From an uncultured Granulosicoccaceae bacterium (GTDB lineage: Bacteria; Pseudomonadota; Gammaproteobacteria; Granulosicoccales; Granulosicoccaceae): a stretch of 64,000 nt of DNA. The stretch lies in assembly GCA_938035125.1 (NCBI GenBank), contig CALHNS010000001.1:1-64000 (forward strand). The letters are read 5' to 3'. Position numbers and translations under genes: made by a program. The notes under the pieces were generated by a model. The model worked only from the letters and a program-made list of their open reading frames with translations. It was not told where the DNA came from and did not search any database. Below are positions 8,300 through 16,453 of this stretch, in pieces. Position 1 is the first letter of the stretch, and each line of letters begins with the position of its first letter.

Positions 8300-9378
8300 A
8301 CCGACTGTTAGTCACTGGGGCTGCAGGATTTATAGGTGCTAACTTTGTACGTTATTGGCGAGAAACCTACCCTGAAGATTCTATCGTTGTTGTAGATGCA
8401 TTAACGTATGCGGGGAACCCGCATAATTTGGATGGATTGTTGGGTGAACAATGCCTTCTAGAGAAAGCAAATATCAACGACACCGATCGTATGATCGAAC
8501 TTCTTCGTGAACATAACGTAAACACCATTGTGCATTTCGCGGCTGAAAGCCATGTGGATCGATCAATAGAAGGTCCGGATATTTTTATCGAAGCTAATGT
8601 TCTGGGCACACACAGTTTATTAAAAGCGGCACGCCAAGTTTGGCAAATTGAAGAGCAGGCTGTTGATAATCACCGATTTCATCATGTGTCTACCGACGAG
8701 GTTTATGGCACGCTAGAAACTAACGACCCTGCATTTACTGAACAAACACCTTATGCGCCTAATTCACCGTATTCAGCCAGTAAAGCTAGTTCAGATTTTT
8801 TAGTTCGGGCATACCACCACACCTACGGCATGAACGTTACCACCAGTAATTGTTCCAACAACTATGGGCCTTACCATTTTCCTGAAAAATTAATACCGTT
8901 GATGATTATCAATATTCTTCATGGAAAAGGATTACCGATATATGGTGATGGGAAGAACATTCGCGATTGGTTATACGTGGAAGATCATGCGCGTGGAATC
9001 GAGCTAGTGCTGAAAAAAGGCAAAGTGGGTGAGACATACAATATCGGTGGTGTTAATGAATGGACGAATATCGATATCGTTAATTTATTGTGCGATATGT
9101 TAGACAAGCGTTTTGCTAATGACCCATCTCTGCACCAGGCATACCCCGATTGCCCAGCAGCTAACGGAAAGAAGTGTGATTCGTTAATAGAATACGTTAC
9201 CGATCGCGCGGGTCATGATTTTCGGTACGCCATCGACACCACGTTCATCAAACAAGAGTTGGGGTACGAACCAGCGGTTACCTTTGAAGTAGGGATTGAA
9301 AAAACAGTGGATTGGTACTTAAGTCATTCTGATTGGTGGCAAGCCGTATTAGACGGAAGCTATCGAGACGCTTCGTAA
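8296..9378 (+). CDS. rmlB: dTDP-glucose 4,6-dehydratase
   Basis: Second enzyme of dTDP-L-rhamnose synthesis, converting dTDP-glucose to the 4-keto-6-deoxy sugar with bound NAD+. The 360-residue product has TGAAGFIG at residues 7-14, AAESHVDRSI, STDEVYG, the catalytic YSASKASSD and the NNYGPYHFPEKLIP segment. The frame is open upstream to 8257, but the ATG at 8296, preceded by AAGGAA, gives the standard N terminus. The order C-D-B is unusual and rmlA (glucose-1-phosphate thymidylyltransferase) is absent from the window, so the first step must be encoded elsewhere. A strong terminator follows. Confidence 0.96.
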   Translation: MNRLLVTGAAGFIGANFVRYWRETYPEDSIVVVDALTYAGNPHNLDGLLGEQCLLEKANINDTDRMIELLREHNVNTIVHFAAESHVDRSIEGPDIFIEANVLGTHSLLKAARQVWQIEEQAVDNHRFHHVSTDEVYGTLETNDPAFTEQTPYAPNSPYSASKASSDFLVRAYHHTYGMNVTTSNCSNNYGPYHFPEKLIPLMIINILHGKGLPIYGDGKNIRDWLYVEDHARGIELVLKKGKVGETYNIGGVNEWTNIDIVNLLCDMLDKRFANDPSLHQAYPDCPAANGKKCDSLIEYVTDRAGHDFRYAIDTTFIKQELGYEPAVTFEVGIEKTVDWYLSHSDWWQAVLDGSYRDAS

Positions 9379-9411
9379 CCTCTATAGCGTAAATCTATCT
9401 ATCCGTTCCTA

Positions 9412-9453
9412 CAAAAAGCCTGCCAGCTCATAAGTCAAGAGCTGGCAGTTTTT
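9412..9453 (+). terminator. bidirectional terminator after rmlB
   Basis: CTGCCAGCTC (9420-9429) pairs perfectly with GAGCTGGCAG (9439-9448), followed by five T residues and preceded by five A residues (9413-9417). It can end rmlB on the plus strand and the DUF4442 gene (stop at 9464) on the minus strand. Confidence 0.85.
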
Positions 9454-9463
9454 ATGCGTCACA

Positions 9464-9940
9464 TTATTTTTGCGGGCCGATTAGCCAACGCGCTGTGGCC
9501 GTAGTAACCACATCTCCTGCCTCATCAGTAATCGTAGATTCCACTGGAATTTCAGTTCGCTCTTCAAACTCTGGCACTTGGCATCGGCATTCGATAACCA
9601 GATTGCCTCGGGCTTTTTTGATGTATTCAACATTAAGCCCAACTAAAATACCGTTGTAATCTGCAGGCATTCCAGATAAGACGGCAAGCCCGGTTGAAAG
9701 TTCTGCCACATTAGCAAGGGCAATGGCGTGCACCGAGCGCAAATGATTCCTGACACGCCGGCGATCAGCAAGGTGTACACGGGCATGCCCTGGCACCAAA
9801 TGATCTACCTTGGCTCGAACCGAACCTGTGTACGGAATAGTGAACCCGAGAAGGCGACTGAACATCCATTTACCAGCAGGCAGTCGATGCAACTTCGCCC
9901 AAAGGGAAAGCATTCGCTCACCAACAGAAAGCTGAGCCAT
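9464..9940 (-). CDS. DUF4442 / hotdog-fold thioesterase-like protein
   Basis: A 158-residue protein of the hotdog-fold type, similar in layout to DUF4442 proteins and PaaI-like thioesterases. The middle region has HLRSVHAIALANVAELSTGLAVL, the helix that packs in the hotdog fold, then short strands ending in ATARWLIGP. Substrates of this branch are not defined. It lies 99 bases downstream of chrR on the same strand and may be read with the sigma/anti-sigma operon; a role in acyl-CoA or lipid metabolism would suit the lipid-remodelling genes nearby, but this is inference. Confidence 0.75.
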   Translation of the reverse strand: MAQLSVGERMLSLWAKLHRLPAGKWMFSRLLGFTIPYTGSVRAKVDHLVPGHARVHLADRRRVRNHLRSVHAIALANVAELSTGLAVLSGMPADYNGILVGLNVEYIKKARGNLVIECRCQVPEFEERTEIPVESTITDEAGDVVTTATARWLIGPQK

Positions 9941-10039
9941 GCGGGTTACTCAGTAGCAAAAGAAAGAGTGAATAAGTATAAAGAAGGGATGCGTAAAGAG
10001 GTGCTGGGAATCGGTGTTATTGCTGCGCGAAGAATGTAA

Positions 10040-10732
10040 TCAAATTCCCACAAATGGCTGCATGATTTTACCCAGCATGGTGGTGTATTTAACTGGTGCA
10101 TCGGTTGCAATAAGTGCAATACACACTTCTTCATCACCCACAATAGGCTTGTGCTCAACGTGGCCATCCAAATCAGCAATGTCTCCTGCTTTGAAATGAC
10201 CAATTTCGTCACGGTATGAGCCACGCACCACATAGGTTAGTTCTCGCTCATTGTGTGTGTGCTGGCTGAGAGTAATGCCAGGCTCTAAACGCAATAATTT
10301 AAAGGCGCCTGCTTGACGAGGTTGATTATTCAAAGCGAACTGCTTGATGCCGGGCGCAACAGCTCTCCATTCCAACGACTCGATAGGCCCAGGAAGTAGG
10401 CGCCCTAGGGGGCGAGGAACCGACTTATCACCCACCGCGTTGGTTTTTTTACTGACACTGATGGCTGGCTTACTGCGAGCTTGGCTGAGCAATTCGGCCG
10501 CGCTGAGTTTGATCGTTGCAGGCTTCTGATCGGCAAGCATCTGCCCATTCACGTTATCAGCAAGTTGGTTACGTTCGCGACAGTGCGGGCATACAGTAAG
10601 GTGACACGCGACCAGTGTTTCCATGGCAACAGGCAAGGCGCCACAGGCATAATCCAGCAGCGTCTCATCATTCAAGTGATGAGAGACCGGATCGATACCG
10701 ATTGTTTGTTCGCTTATGTTCATTGTGCTCAA
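10040..10732 (-). CDS. chrR: ChrR-type cupin anti-sigma factor
   Basis: Zinc-dependent anti-sigma factor that holds its ECF sigma factor inactive until singlet oxygen or organic hydroperoxide releases it. The 230-residue protein has two parts. The N-terminal anti-sigma domain has the zinc motif H-x3-C-x2-C (HLTVCPHC) plus upstream histidines (SHHLNDETLLDYACG). The C-terminal cupin domain has HTHNERELTYVVRG and DGHVEHKP, supplying the second metal site as in Rhodobacter ChrR. It overlaps the sigma gene by four bases (ATGA), so the pair is made in step. The family assignment is secure; the inducing signal is inherited from the family and not tested here. Confidence 0.9.
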   Translation of the reverse strand: MSTMNISEQTIGIDPVSHHLNDETLLDYACGALPVAMETLVACHLTVCPHCRERNQLADNVNGQMLADQKPATIKLSAAELLSQARSKPAISVSKKTNAVGDKSVPRPLGRLLPGPIESLEWRAVAPGIKQFALNNQPRQAGAFKLLRLEPGITLSQHTHNERELTYVVRGSYRDEIGHFKAGDIADLDGHVEHKPIVGDEEVCIALIATDAPVKYTTMLGKIMQPFVGI

Positions 10733-11367
10733 TGTTCGAAATCTTCTGCAACAAGCTGTGTTCTTACGGCTTGCATCGCCAAACGGATCCTAGATTTGAC
10801 AGTGCCAATGGGTAAATCCAACCACTGCGCTATAGCACCGTGACTTTGCCCACGAAAATACGATAAATGCATTACCTGTCGCTGCTCTTGAGGAAGTCTG
10901 TCCAAGGCGCGTGCCAAACGCACAGCGGCTTGTTCGTCGTTGACGTGCTTCTCTTGCACATCACGCTCAGTGGTTTCCAGCTCCAGTATCTCATCATCGA
11001 GTTCAACTTCGATACGTTTGTTGCCTCTTATGAAGTCGATGTGACGATTTCTTGCGATGGTGAATATCCAGGTGCTGGCAGCCGCTTTGGCTGGGTCATA
11101 GCTTTCTGCCCGTCGCCAGATAATGAGCATGATCTCTTGCATCAGCTCTTCGGCCGAATCTTCGTTCATGCCTTTGCCAATGAGAAAGGATTTCACGCGG
11201 CCTGCGAAATATTCGTAAACCGATACAAACGCTTCTTCATCCCGATTCGCACCAATGGCGACTAAATGCTGACGCATTTGTGCTTTTTGGGTGGCTGGAT
11301 CAACCACAGCCTTCGCCGAGCTTGCACTCGTTGTGTCTTGGGCCAAATTTCGGATCGCTTCCATCAT
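10729..11367 (-). CDS. rpoE: ECF sigma factor, RpoE/ECF11-like
   Basis: Extracytoplasmic-function sigma factor partnered with ChrR. Region 2 is the DEEAFVSVYEYFAGRVKSFL to WIFTIARNRHIDFIR segment, and region 4 is LDRLPQEQRQVMHLSYFRGQSHGAIAQWLDLPIGTVKSRIRLA, containing the helix-turn-helix. The frame runs on to 11412, but that part lies inside the promoter, so ATG 11367 (starting MMEAIRNL, 212 residues) is chosen. It lies eight bases after CGTAA of the minus-strand site, implying a leaderless mRNA. An internal ATG at 11277 is possible, since region 2 starts just after it. The product probably activates its own operon and the divergent lipid operon. This is the RpoE-ChrR singlet-oxygen system known from Rhodobacter sphaeroides. 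Confidence 0.88.
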   Translation of the reverse strand: MMEAIRNLAQDTTSASSAKAVVDPATQKAQMRQHLVAIGANRDEEAFVSVYEYFAGRVKSFLIGKGMNEDSAEELMQEIMLIIWRRAESYDPAKAAASTWIFTIARNRHIDFIRGNKRIEVELDDEILELETTERDVQEKHVNDEQAAVRLARALDRLPQEQRQVMHLSYFRGQSHGAIAQWLDLPIGTVKSRIRLAMQAVRTQLVAEDFEH

Positions 11368-11375
11368 GCGATGGT

Positions 11376-11402
11376 TTACGTAAAAATATGCGTACCAGAT
11401 CA
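11376..11402 (-). promoter_or_regulatory. ECF-type promoter of rpoE-chrR
   Basis: On the minus strand TGATCT (11402-11397), sixteen bases, then CGTAA (11380-11376). It matches the plus-strand site 11418-11444 in both boxes and spacing, and the two -35 boxes form the inverted pair CCAGATCA / TGATCTGG. The ATG of rpoE follows eight bases after CGTAA. The boxes resemble the TGATC-type -35 and TAAG-type -10 reported for ECF11/RpoE promoters. Confidence 0.7.
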
Positions 11403-11417
11403 GGTACACCATTGGTT

Positions 11418-11444
11418 TGATCTGGAGGTTACACTGAAGCGTAA
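11418..11444 (+). promoter_or_regulatory. ECF-type promoter of the FAD oxidase-DUF1365-cfa operon
   Basis: TGATCT (11418-11423), sixteen bases, CGTAA (11440-11444). It is the mirror image of the rpoE promoter and lies 31 bases before the GTG 11475 of the first gene. It indicates positive control of the lipid operon by the divergently encoded sigma factor. Confidence 0.7.
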
Positions 11445-11474
11445 CACGTCGTTAGTCAATCGGCTTAATAGTAG

Positions 11475-12836
11475 GTGGGTACGTTGAGATCTGAAGAAGC
11501 TTTGCACATTGTCGTTGTAGGCGCTGGAGCGGCCGGTTTGTCGGCCTCGTGGCTGCTAAGCGATAATCACAAGGTCAGTTTAGTGGAGCAAGAACCACGT
11601 CTAGGTGGTCACGCTCACAGTGCTTTTGTGACAGCAGATCCGTCGAACAGCGACTTAACCATCGATACCGGCTTTATCGTTTATAACGAGCTGAATTACC
11701 CCAATTTAGTGTCTTGGTTCGAAGCCATGCAGGTGAATACTGAGAACAGTGATATGTCCTTTGCAGTTTCACGGGACAGCGGCGGGTTTGAATACGCTGG
11801 CGGCCCAAAGTTTGGTTTGTTCGCTCAACCCTCGCTGGTGTTGCGACCCCGCTTTTGGCGAATGCTGAAAGATCTATTGCGATTCTACAAAGAAGCACCC
11901 AACCAAATTCCGCAAGATTCCACTCAATCCTTGGGTGAGTACTTAGAAGTTGGTGGGTATTCCAAAGCGTTCATTGATGATCACCTGATGCCCTTTGGGG
12001 CGGCTGTGTGGTCAACGTCGCGCAACAATATGTTGGATTATCCAGCGGCTGCGTTTATTCGCTTTTGTGATAACCACGGATTGCTAAAGCTCTCTGGGCG
12101 ACCGCAATGGCGCACAGTTAGCGGTGGCAGCCATCATTATGTGAGTGCTGCAAAAGCCCACATTGAAAGTAACGGCGGAACCCTATACACCGATGCAGGT
12201 GTTAAGACTATCGATCGGCACGATAAGGGGGTATCGGTAGTACTTGAAAATGGCGACGTAATTGATGCAGATCATGTGGTTATAGCCACCCACGCCGATA
12301 CGGCCCTATCACTGTTGAAAAACCCTGATCAACAAGAACAAGACCTACTAGGCGTGTTTGAATACGATAATAATCACGCGGTACTGCATTCGGATGTGGC
12401 TCTTATGCCAAAGCGAAAAAACGCATGGTGCAGCTGGAATTATGTTGAGCAAGAGAATGATGACAAAGCACGTGTGTCGGTGAGTTACTGGATGAATCGT
12501 TTGCAGAATTTAAAAACCAATACCGACTATTTCGTATCTTTAAACCCTGGGGTTTCCCCCAACCCCAGCACCATCATTCGCGCAACTGACTATACGCACC
12601 CCATCTTTAACGCTAACACCTGGCAAGCTCAACAGAAGCTTTGGTCAATGCAGGGTGTTAACAATACTTGGTATTGTGGCGCCTATTTTGGTGCAGGTTT
12701 TCATGAAGATGCAGTGCAGGCAGGGTTCGCCGTTGCTGAGCAGTTAGGTGGTTATGATCGGCCCTGGGAGCTAGACAATCCATCTGATCGCATCGTGGTC
12801 ACAGGGCTCAAACATTCAGAGCAGCACGCGGCCTAA
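11475..12836 (+). CDS. FAD-dependent oxidoreductase (amine-oxidase-like) of the ChrR regulon
   Basis: A 453-residue flavoprotein with the N-terminal dinucleotide motif IVVVGAGAAGLSASWLL and the following LVEQEPRLGGHAHSAF segment, typical of the FAD/NAD(P) oxidoreductases linked to DUF1365 and Cfa-type genes. The C terminus has the second FAD contact (YCGAYFGAGFHEDAVQAG). Its reaction is not known; the co-location with fatty-acid modification genes suggests a lipid-directed oxidation or desaturation. The GTG at 11475 is given as start; TTG 11484 has a better ribosome-binding site (AGGTGG at 11473-11478) and may be the real one. Its stop overlaps the next ATG (TAATG). Confidence 0.82.
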   Translation: MGTLRSEEALHIVVVGAGAAGLSASWLLSDNHKVSLVEQEPRLGGHAHSAFVTADPSNSDLTIDTGFIVYNELNYPNLVSWFEAMQVNTENSDMSFAVSRDSGGFEYAGGPKFGLFAQPSLVLRPRFWRMLKDLLRFYKEAPNQIPQDSTQSLGEYLEVGGYSKAFIDDHLMPFGAAVWSTSRNNMLDYPAAAFIRFCDNHGLLKLSGRPQWRTVSGGSHHYVSAAKAHIESNGGTLYTDAGVKTIDRHDKGVSVVLENGDVIDADHVVIATHADTALSLLKNPDQQEQDLLGVFEYDNNHAVLHSDVALMPKRKNAWCSWNYVEQENDDKARVSVSYWMNRLQNLKTNTDYFVSLNPGVSPNPSTIIRATDYTHPIFNANTWQAQQKLWSMQGVNNTWYCGAYFGAGFHEDAVQAGFAVAEQLGGYDRPWELDNPSDRIVVTGLKHSEQHAA

Positions 12837-13582
12837 TGTTTCAATCGCGATTATATGTAGGCACTGTGTTCCATCGACGGATTCGTCCCGCCGTGCATCA
12901 ACTACATTACCGCGTATTCTCATTACTCCTCGATTTAGACGAATTGCCGCGATTGCATAGTGAATTGCGTGGTTTTTCATGGAACGGTTTTAACGCATTA
13001 AGTGTGCACGACAAAGATTTCGGGATTGAAAAAGGTGCGGGTCTTCGCGATGGGGTTGAGGCTGCCCTTATAAATGCAGGGTTTAATGATCCGCTCGATA
13101 AAGTGTATCTATCGTGTTATCCACGCATTTTCGGCTATGCCTTTAATCCATTAAGTTTGTATTACTGCCATCGCAAGGATGGAACCGTGTTCGCGGTGGT
13201 GCATGAGGTTCATAATACGTTCGGTGAGCGCCACGTTTACGTGCTTCCTGTGAAAGGATCACCTCAATGGATTCAACAAGCGACAGATAAGGCGTTGTTT
13301 GTGTCGCCTTTTGCACATATGGACATGCACTATCGATTCCGATTGAACGTACCAAATGATAAGCAGGTCATAGCTATCCGTCTGCACGATAAGGACGGTT
13401 TGGTCCTAACGGCAAGTTATTCAGCGCAGCAGCACGCGTTGCATGCCTGGTCATTGGCAAAACAAGTCATCGCCATGCCGCTGCTAAGTATAAAAGTAGT
13501 TGCTGGCATTCACTGGGAAGCACTGCGTTTATGGATAAAGCGCGTCCCATGGTTTTCCCACGTCAGGGCAAAATCTGGTTAG
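12836..13582 (+). CDS. DUF1365 family protein
   Basis: A 248-residue protein of the DUF1365 family, which is regularly found between a FAD oxidoreductase and a cyclopropane-fatty-acid synthase-like gene in ECF11/ChrR regulons. Visible family marks are the start SRLYVGTVFHRRIRPAVHQLHYRVF, the LSCYPRIFGYAFNPLSLYYC core, and VHEVHNTFGERHVYVLP. Its enzymatic role is unknown. It is translationally coupled to the preceding gene by one base and precedes cfa by 40 bases. Confidence 0.88.
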   Translation: MFQSRLYVGTVFHRRIRPAVHQLHYRVFSLLLDLDELPRLHSELRGFSWNGFNALSVHDKDFGIEKGAGLRDGVEAALINAGFNDPLDKVYLSCYPRIFGYAFNPLSLYYCHRKDGTVFAVVHEVHNTFGERHVYVLPVKGSPQWIQQATDKALFVSPFAHMDMHYRFRLNVPNDKQVIAIRLHDKDGLVLTASYSAQQHALHAWSLAKQVIAMPLLSIKVVAGIHWEALRLWIKRVPWFSHVRAKSG

Positions 13583-13622
13583 CACTAAATTTTTCTGACA
13601 TTAAAGCTGAAAAAATAAAATT

Positions 13623-14879
13623 ATGGCTGAATTTCAAAACAACCGAGCGATAGAACTTAGCGACCCCACCTCTGGATTAAAAGGGGCGCTGGGTGCGTTT
13701 ATCACCAAACGCTTTGAAGCTTTTTTAGCGGGTGTCACTGACGGTCAGCTCGCATTGACGTGGCCAAACGGTATAACAACACACCACGGTAAAAGAAGCG
13801 ATGTCGCCAGTAAGAACGCGCAAGTCACGTTGCATAGCTTACAGCCCATTCGACGTTTAGCCATTGGCGGTGATGTTGGTTTTGCAGAATCTTACATGGA
13901 CGGTGAGTGGTCAACCGACAGCTTGTTAAATTTATTTCATCTGATCATGCGAAATGAGGCTACGGTAAAAAAGGTTATCTCAGGTTCGTTTCGAAGCCGC
14001 TTCGCACGATTCATAAAGCACTGGCAAAACCGAAACTCTAAAGAGGGCAGCCAAAGAAACATTGCCTACCACTACGATCTGGGTAACGATTTTTATCGGC
14101 TATGGCTCGACCCTTCCATGAATTATTCCTCAGCACTTTATGCACACGAAAATGAATCATTAAGCGCTGCACAGTTCAACAAGATGACAAAAGTGTTGGA
14201 GATGATGCAACCAAAAACTGGCGATCGAGTGTTAGAAGTGGGTTGCGGTTGGGGGGCGTTGGCAAAACACATGGCACTGAACGCAGGCGTTCATGTTGAA
14301 GGAATCTCATTGTCCTCTGAGCAGCTTGACTACGCTACACAGCACAACACAATAAAGGCTTCAGATAACAGCGGATCCACTTTGTTCCGCCATCAAGATT
14401 ATCGCGAAGTAGGCGAAACCTATGATCACATTATGTCTATCGAAATGTTTGAAGCGGTCGGTGAGCAGTATTGGGAAACATATTTTCAAAAGCTAGGAAA
14501 ATTATTAAACGATCAAGGCTCGGCTGTATTGCAGGTCATCACCATTGATGAATCTCGATTTGATCGCTACCAGAAGAAACCTGATTTCATTCAACGCTAC
14601 ATATTCCCAGGTGGCATGCTTCCTACGCCAACCCATCTAAAGGCGCTGGCTGATAAGGCAGGCTTTGATATTGAACAAACGCACTGGTTTGGCCAAAGCT
14701 ATGCTCGAACGCTAGCAGCTTGGCGCAAAACCTTTGAAGCCATGCAAAGAGACATTAGCCAACAAGGATTCGATGAGCGCTTTGTTCGTATGTGGCGTTA
14801 CTACTTGGTTTACTGCGAAACGGGGTTCACATTCGGCACCACGAATGTCGGGCTGTTTAAATTGAAGAAACGAGCCTAG
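13623..14879 (+). CDS. cfa: cyclopropane-fatty-acyl-phospholipid synthase family methyltransferase
   Basis: SAM-dependent enzyme that modifies unsaturated acyl chains of membrane phospholipids (cyclopropanation, or furan fatty-acid chemistry in relatives). The 418-residue protein has a long N-terminal domain, then NIAYHYDLGNDFYRLWLDPSMNYSSALY, the SAM motif RVLEVGCGWGALAKHMA (residues about 202-218), MFEAVGEQYW with the catalytic glutamate, and the C-terminal helix ending KLKKRA. It is close to E. coli Cfa (382 residues) but a little longer. It is the last gene of the FAD oxidase-DUF1365-cfa operon, and membrane remodelling after photo-oxidative stress is its expected role. Confidence 0.9.
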   Translation: MAEFQNNRAIELSDPTSGLKGALGAFITKRFEAFLAGVTDGQLALTWPNGITTHHGKRSDVASKNAQVTLHSLQPIRRLAIGGDVGFAESYMDGEWSTDSLLNLFHLIMRNEATVKKVISGSFRSRFARFIKHWQNRNSKEGSQRNIAYHYDLGNDFYRLWLDPSMNYSSALYAHENESLSAAQFNKMTKVLEMMQPKTGDRVLEVGCGWGALAKHMALNAGVHVEGISLSSEQLDYATQHNTIKASDNSGSTLFRHQDYREVGETYDHIMSIEMFEAVGEQYWETYFQKLGKLLNDQGSAVLQVITIDESRFDRYQKKPDFIQRYIFPGGMLPTPTHLKALADKAGFDIEQTHWFGQSYARTLAAWRKTFEAMQRDISQQGFDERFVRMWRYYLVYCETGFTFGTTNVGLFKLKKRA

Positions 14880-14984
14880 TTTCTCAGAACCGCCAATTGC
14901 GAACCAATGTTCGCGCGGCAATACTCCGTAAACAGACCGAATGCGTATTGTTTATAAAAAAGCAAAGATTATCTTCGGTTGGCC

Positions 14985-15012
14985 TGATCTATTTCTTATA
15001 ACAGTTGCGTAA
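14985..15012 (+). promoter_or_regulatory. possible ECF-type promoter of the DUF3833 gene
   Basis: TGATCT (14985-14990), seventeen bases, CGTAA (15008-15012). It fits the same pattern as the other three sites but with one base more spacing, and the -10 overlaps the AAGGAGG ribosome-binding site (15011-15017). If used, the transcript starts only a few bases before the ATG 15026. The overlap makes this the weakest of the four sites. Confidence 0.4.
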
Positions 15013-15025
15013 GGAGGGCAAGCTC

Positions 15026-15667
15026 ATGAACACACGAGGAACCTGCATCGTCAAGTCGATAAGGTTTGCTGTGACAGTTTCAGGGTTTTTCGCAATCGTG
15101 GGGTGTTCCAGCATGAACATAAATAAGATTAATCGGGCTGCACCAGAATTCGATTTTGTATCCTACTTTGAAGGTCATCGACGAGCTTCAGGGTGGTTTG
15201 CTGATCGTTTTGGAAAAGTTCGACGGCATTTTTGCGGAGACTTCATCGGTACGGTTCGCCCCGACGGTGTTTTTGAACTTGACGAGAAGTTAATCTACAG
15301 TGACGGTGTTGTTGAAACACGTTTGTGGGAAGTTACCATCTCAAGCGACGGGCGGTTCTCTGCCGTATCAGATTCGTTAGTGGGTAAAGCCTCTGGGGTG
15401 ATTAAAGGCAATGCGTTGAACATGCAATATGTAATGAACGTGCTCATTGCGCCTGAAAAAACATGGAAGCTGTCGATGGATGACTACATGTTCCTTCAAC
15501 CCGATGGAAGTTTACACAACATTACACAGGTCAAAAAATTCGGGGTTCGCATTGGATCGGTATCTACCCAATACCACCGACCACTTGAATCAGAACTCGC
15601 TGATGATTCATCATGCGTATCGGCACCGACGAGTGCGACTGAGCTGGCAAGCGTGTTGAACTTCTAA
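15026..15667 (+). CDS. DUF3833 family lipoprotein
   Basis: A 213-residue lipoprotein: an N-terminal hydrophobic signal ends in the lipobox IVGCSS (cysteine at about residue 29). The mature part contains FEGHRRASGWFADRFGKVRRHF, the typical DUF3833 core with a tryptophan-rich strand and the later DDYMFLQPDGSLHN segment. Function is unknown, but DUF3833 genes recur in ECF11/ChrR regulons beside cfa. The ATG at 15026, with a strong AAGGAGG nine bases before it, is preferred over the longer frame starting at 15005. Confidence 0.85.
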   Translation: MNTRGTCIVKSIRFAVTVSGFFAIVGCSSMNINKINRAAPEFDFVSYFEGHRRASGWFADRFGKVRRHFCGDFIGTVRPDGVFELDEKLIYSDGVVETRLWEVTISSDGRFSAVSDSLVGKASGVIKGNALNMQYVMNVLIAPEKTWKLSMDDYMFLQPDGSLHNITQVKKFGVRIGSVSTQYHRPLESELADDSSCVSAPTSATELASVLNF

Positions 15668-15715
15668 ACACCTGGCGTCAGTTGCAGGTGGTTGATTCAA
15701 CTAAATTATTTCGCA

Positions 15716-16453
15716 CTACAGCTTAGCGGCCAATGTTAAGTACAGTCGATAAGGCAAGAAGCGAAGTAATTTCAACCACAACGTGAATCGCTTTGGAAAG
15801 TGTGTTTCAAACGAAGTAGAAGACAAGCCTTTCACTATTCTTAAAGCTGCATCATCGGCTTCAATAATAAAAGGCATTTCAAACGAATTTTTATCAGTCA
15901 ATGGCGATTTAACAAAGCCTGGATTAATCAACCTGATATCCACACCCACTGCCTTGCATTCAGGTTGCAAGGATTCAGCTAAATTTATCAACGCAGCCTT
16001 ACTCGACCCGTAAGCAGCAGCGCGCGGTAAGCCGGTGTATCCCGACACTGATGACACAATAGCTATTTGGCCTTGCTGTCTTTCCTTCATGCCGCTTAGA
16101 ACCGCTAGTAAACAACGCACTACGCCCTGCAAATTTACATCGTAGGTCGTTAAAAAGTGTTCTACCGTGAGTTCATCAAGTTCGATGGGGTCATAGTAAC
16201 CTGCGTTTAATATCGCAAGATCAATTGGCCCATGACTCTGAATCTGTGTAACTGCTGATATTACGGATTCGTTAACAGTTACATCGCACGGCAGTGAAAT
16301 GATGCTACCGTCAAATTCTTTGGCTTGTTGGGCAAGAGCCTGTAACTTATCTTCACTTCGTGCACTGGCGAACACCGTATGCCCCATTTGGGCGTAACGC
16401 GTTGCGAGTGCAGCACCGATGCCGGTACTGGCGCCTGCTATCCATATGTTCAT
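15716..16453 (-). CDS. short-chain dehydrogenase/reductase
   Basis: A 245-residue SDR. NAD(P) binding: WIAGASTGIGAALA near the N terminus; LNAGYY after strand 4; catalytic serine in AIVSSVSGY; Y-x3-K in AAYGSSKAAL. The long-chain C-terminal tail (LRFLPYRLYL) looks membrane-peripheral. The substrate is unknown. It overlaps the upstream DUF6134-like gene by four bases (ATGA) and is read from the same promoter. SDRs are common members of ChrR regulons. Confidence 0.88.
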   Translation of the reverse strand: MNIWIAGASTGIGAALATRYAQMGHTVFASARSEDKLQALAQQAKEFDGSIISLPCDVTVNESVISAVTQIQSHGPIDLAILNAGYYDPIELDELTVEHFLTTYDVNLQGVVRCLLAVLSGMKERQQGQIAIVSSVSGYTGLPRAAAYGSSKAALINLAESLQPECKAVGVDIRLINPGFVKSPLTDKNSFEMPFIIEADDAALRIVKGLSSTSFETHFPKRFTLWLKLLRFLPYRLYLTLAAKL

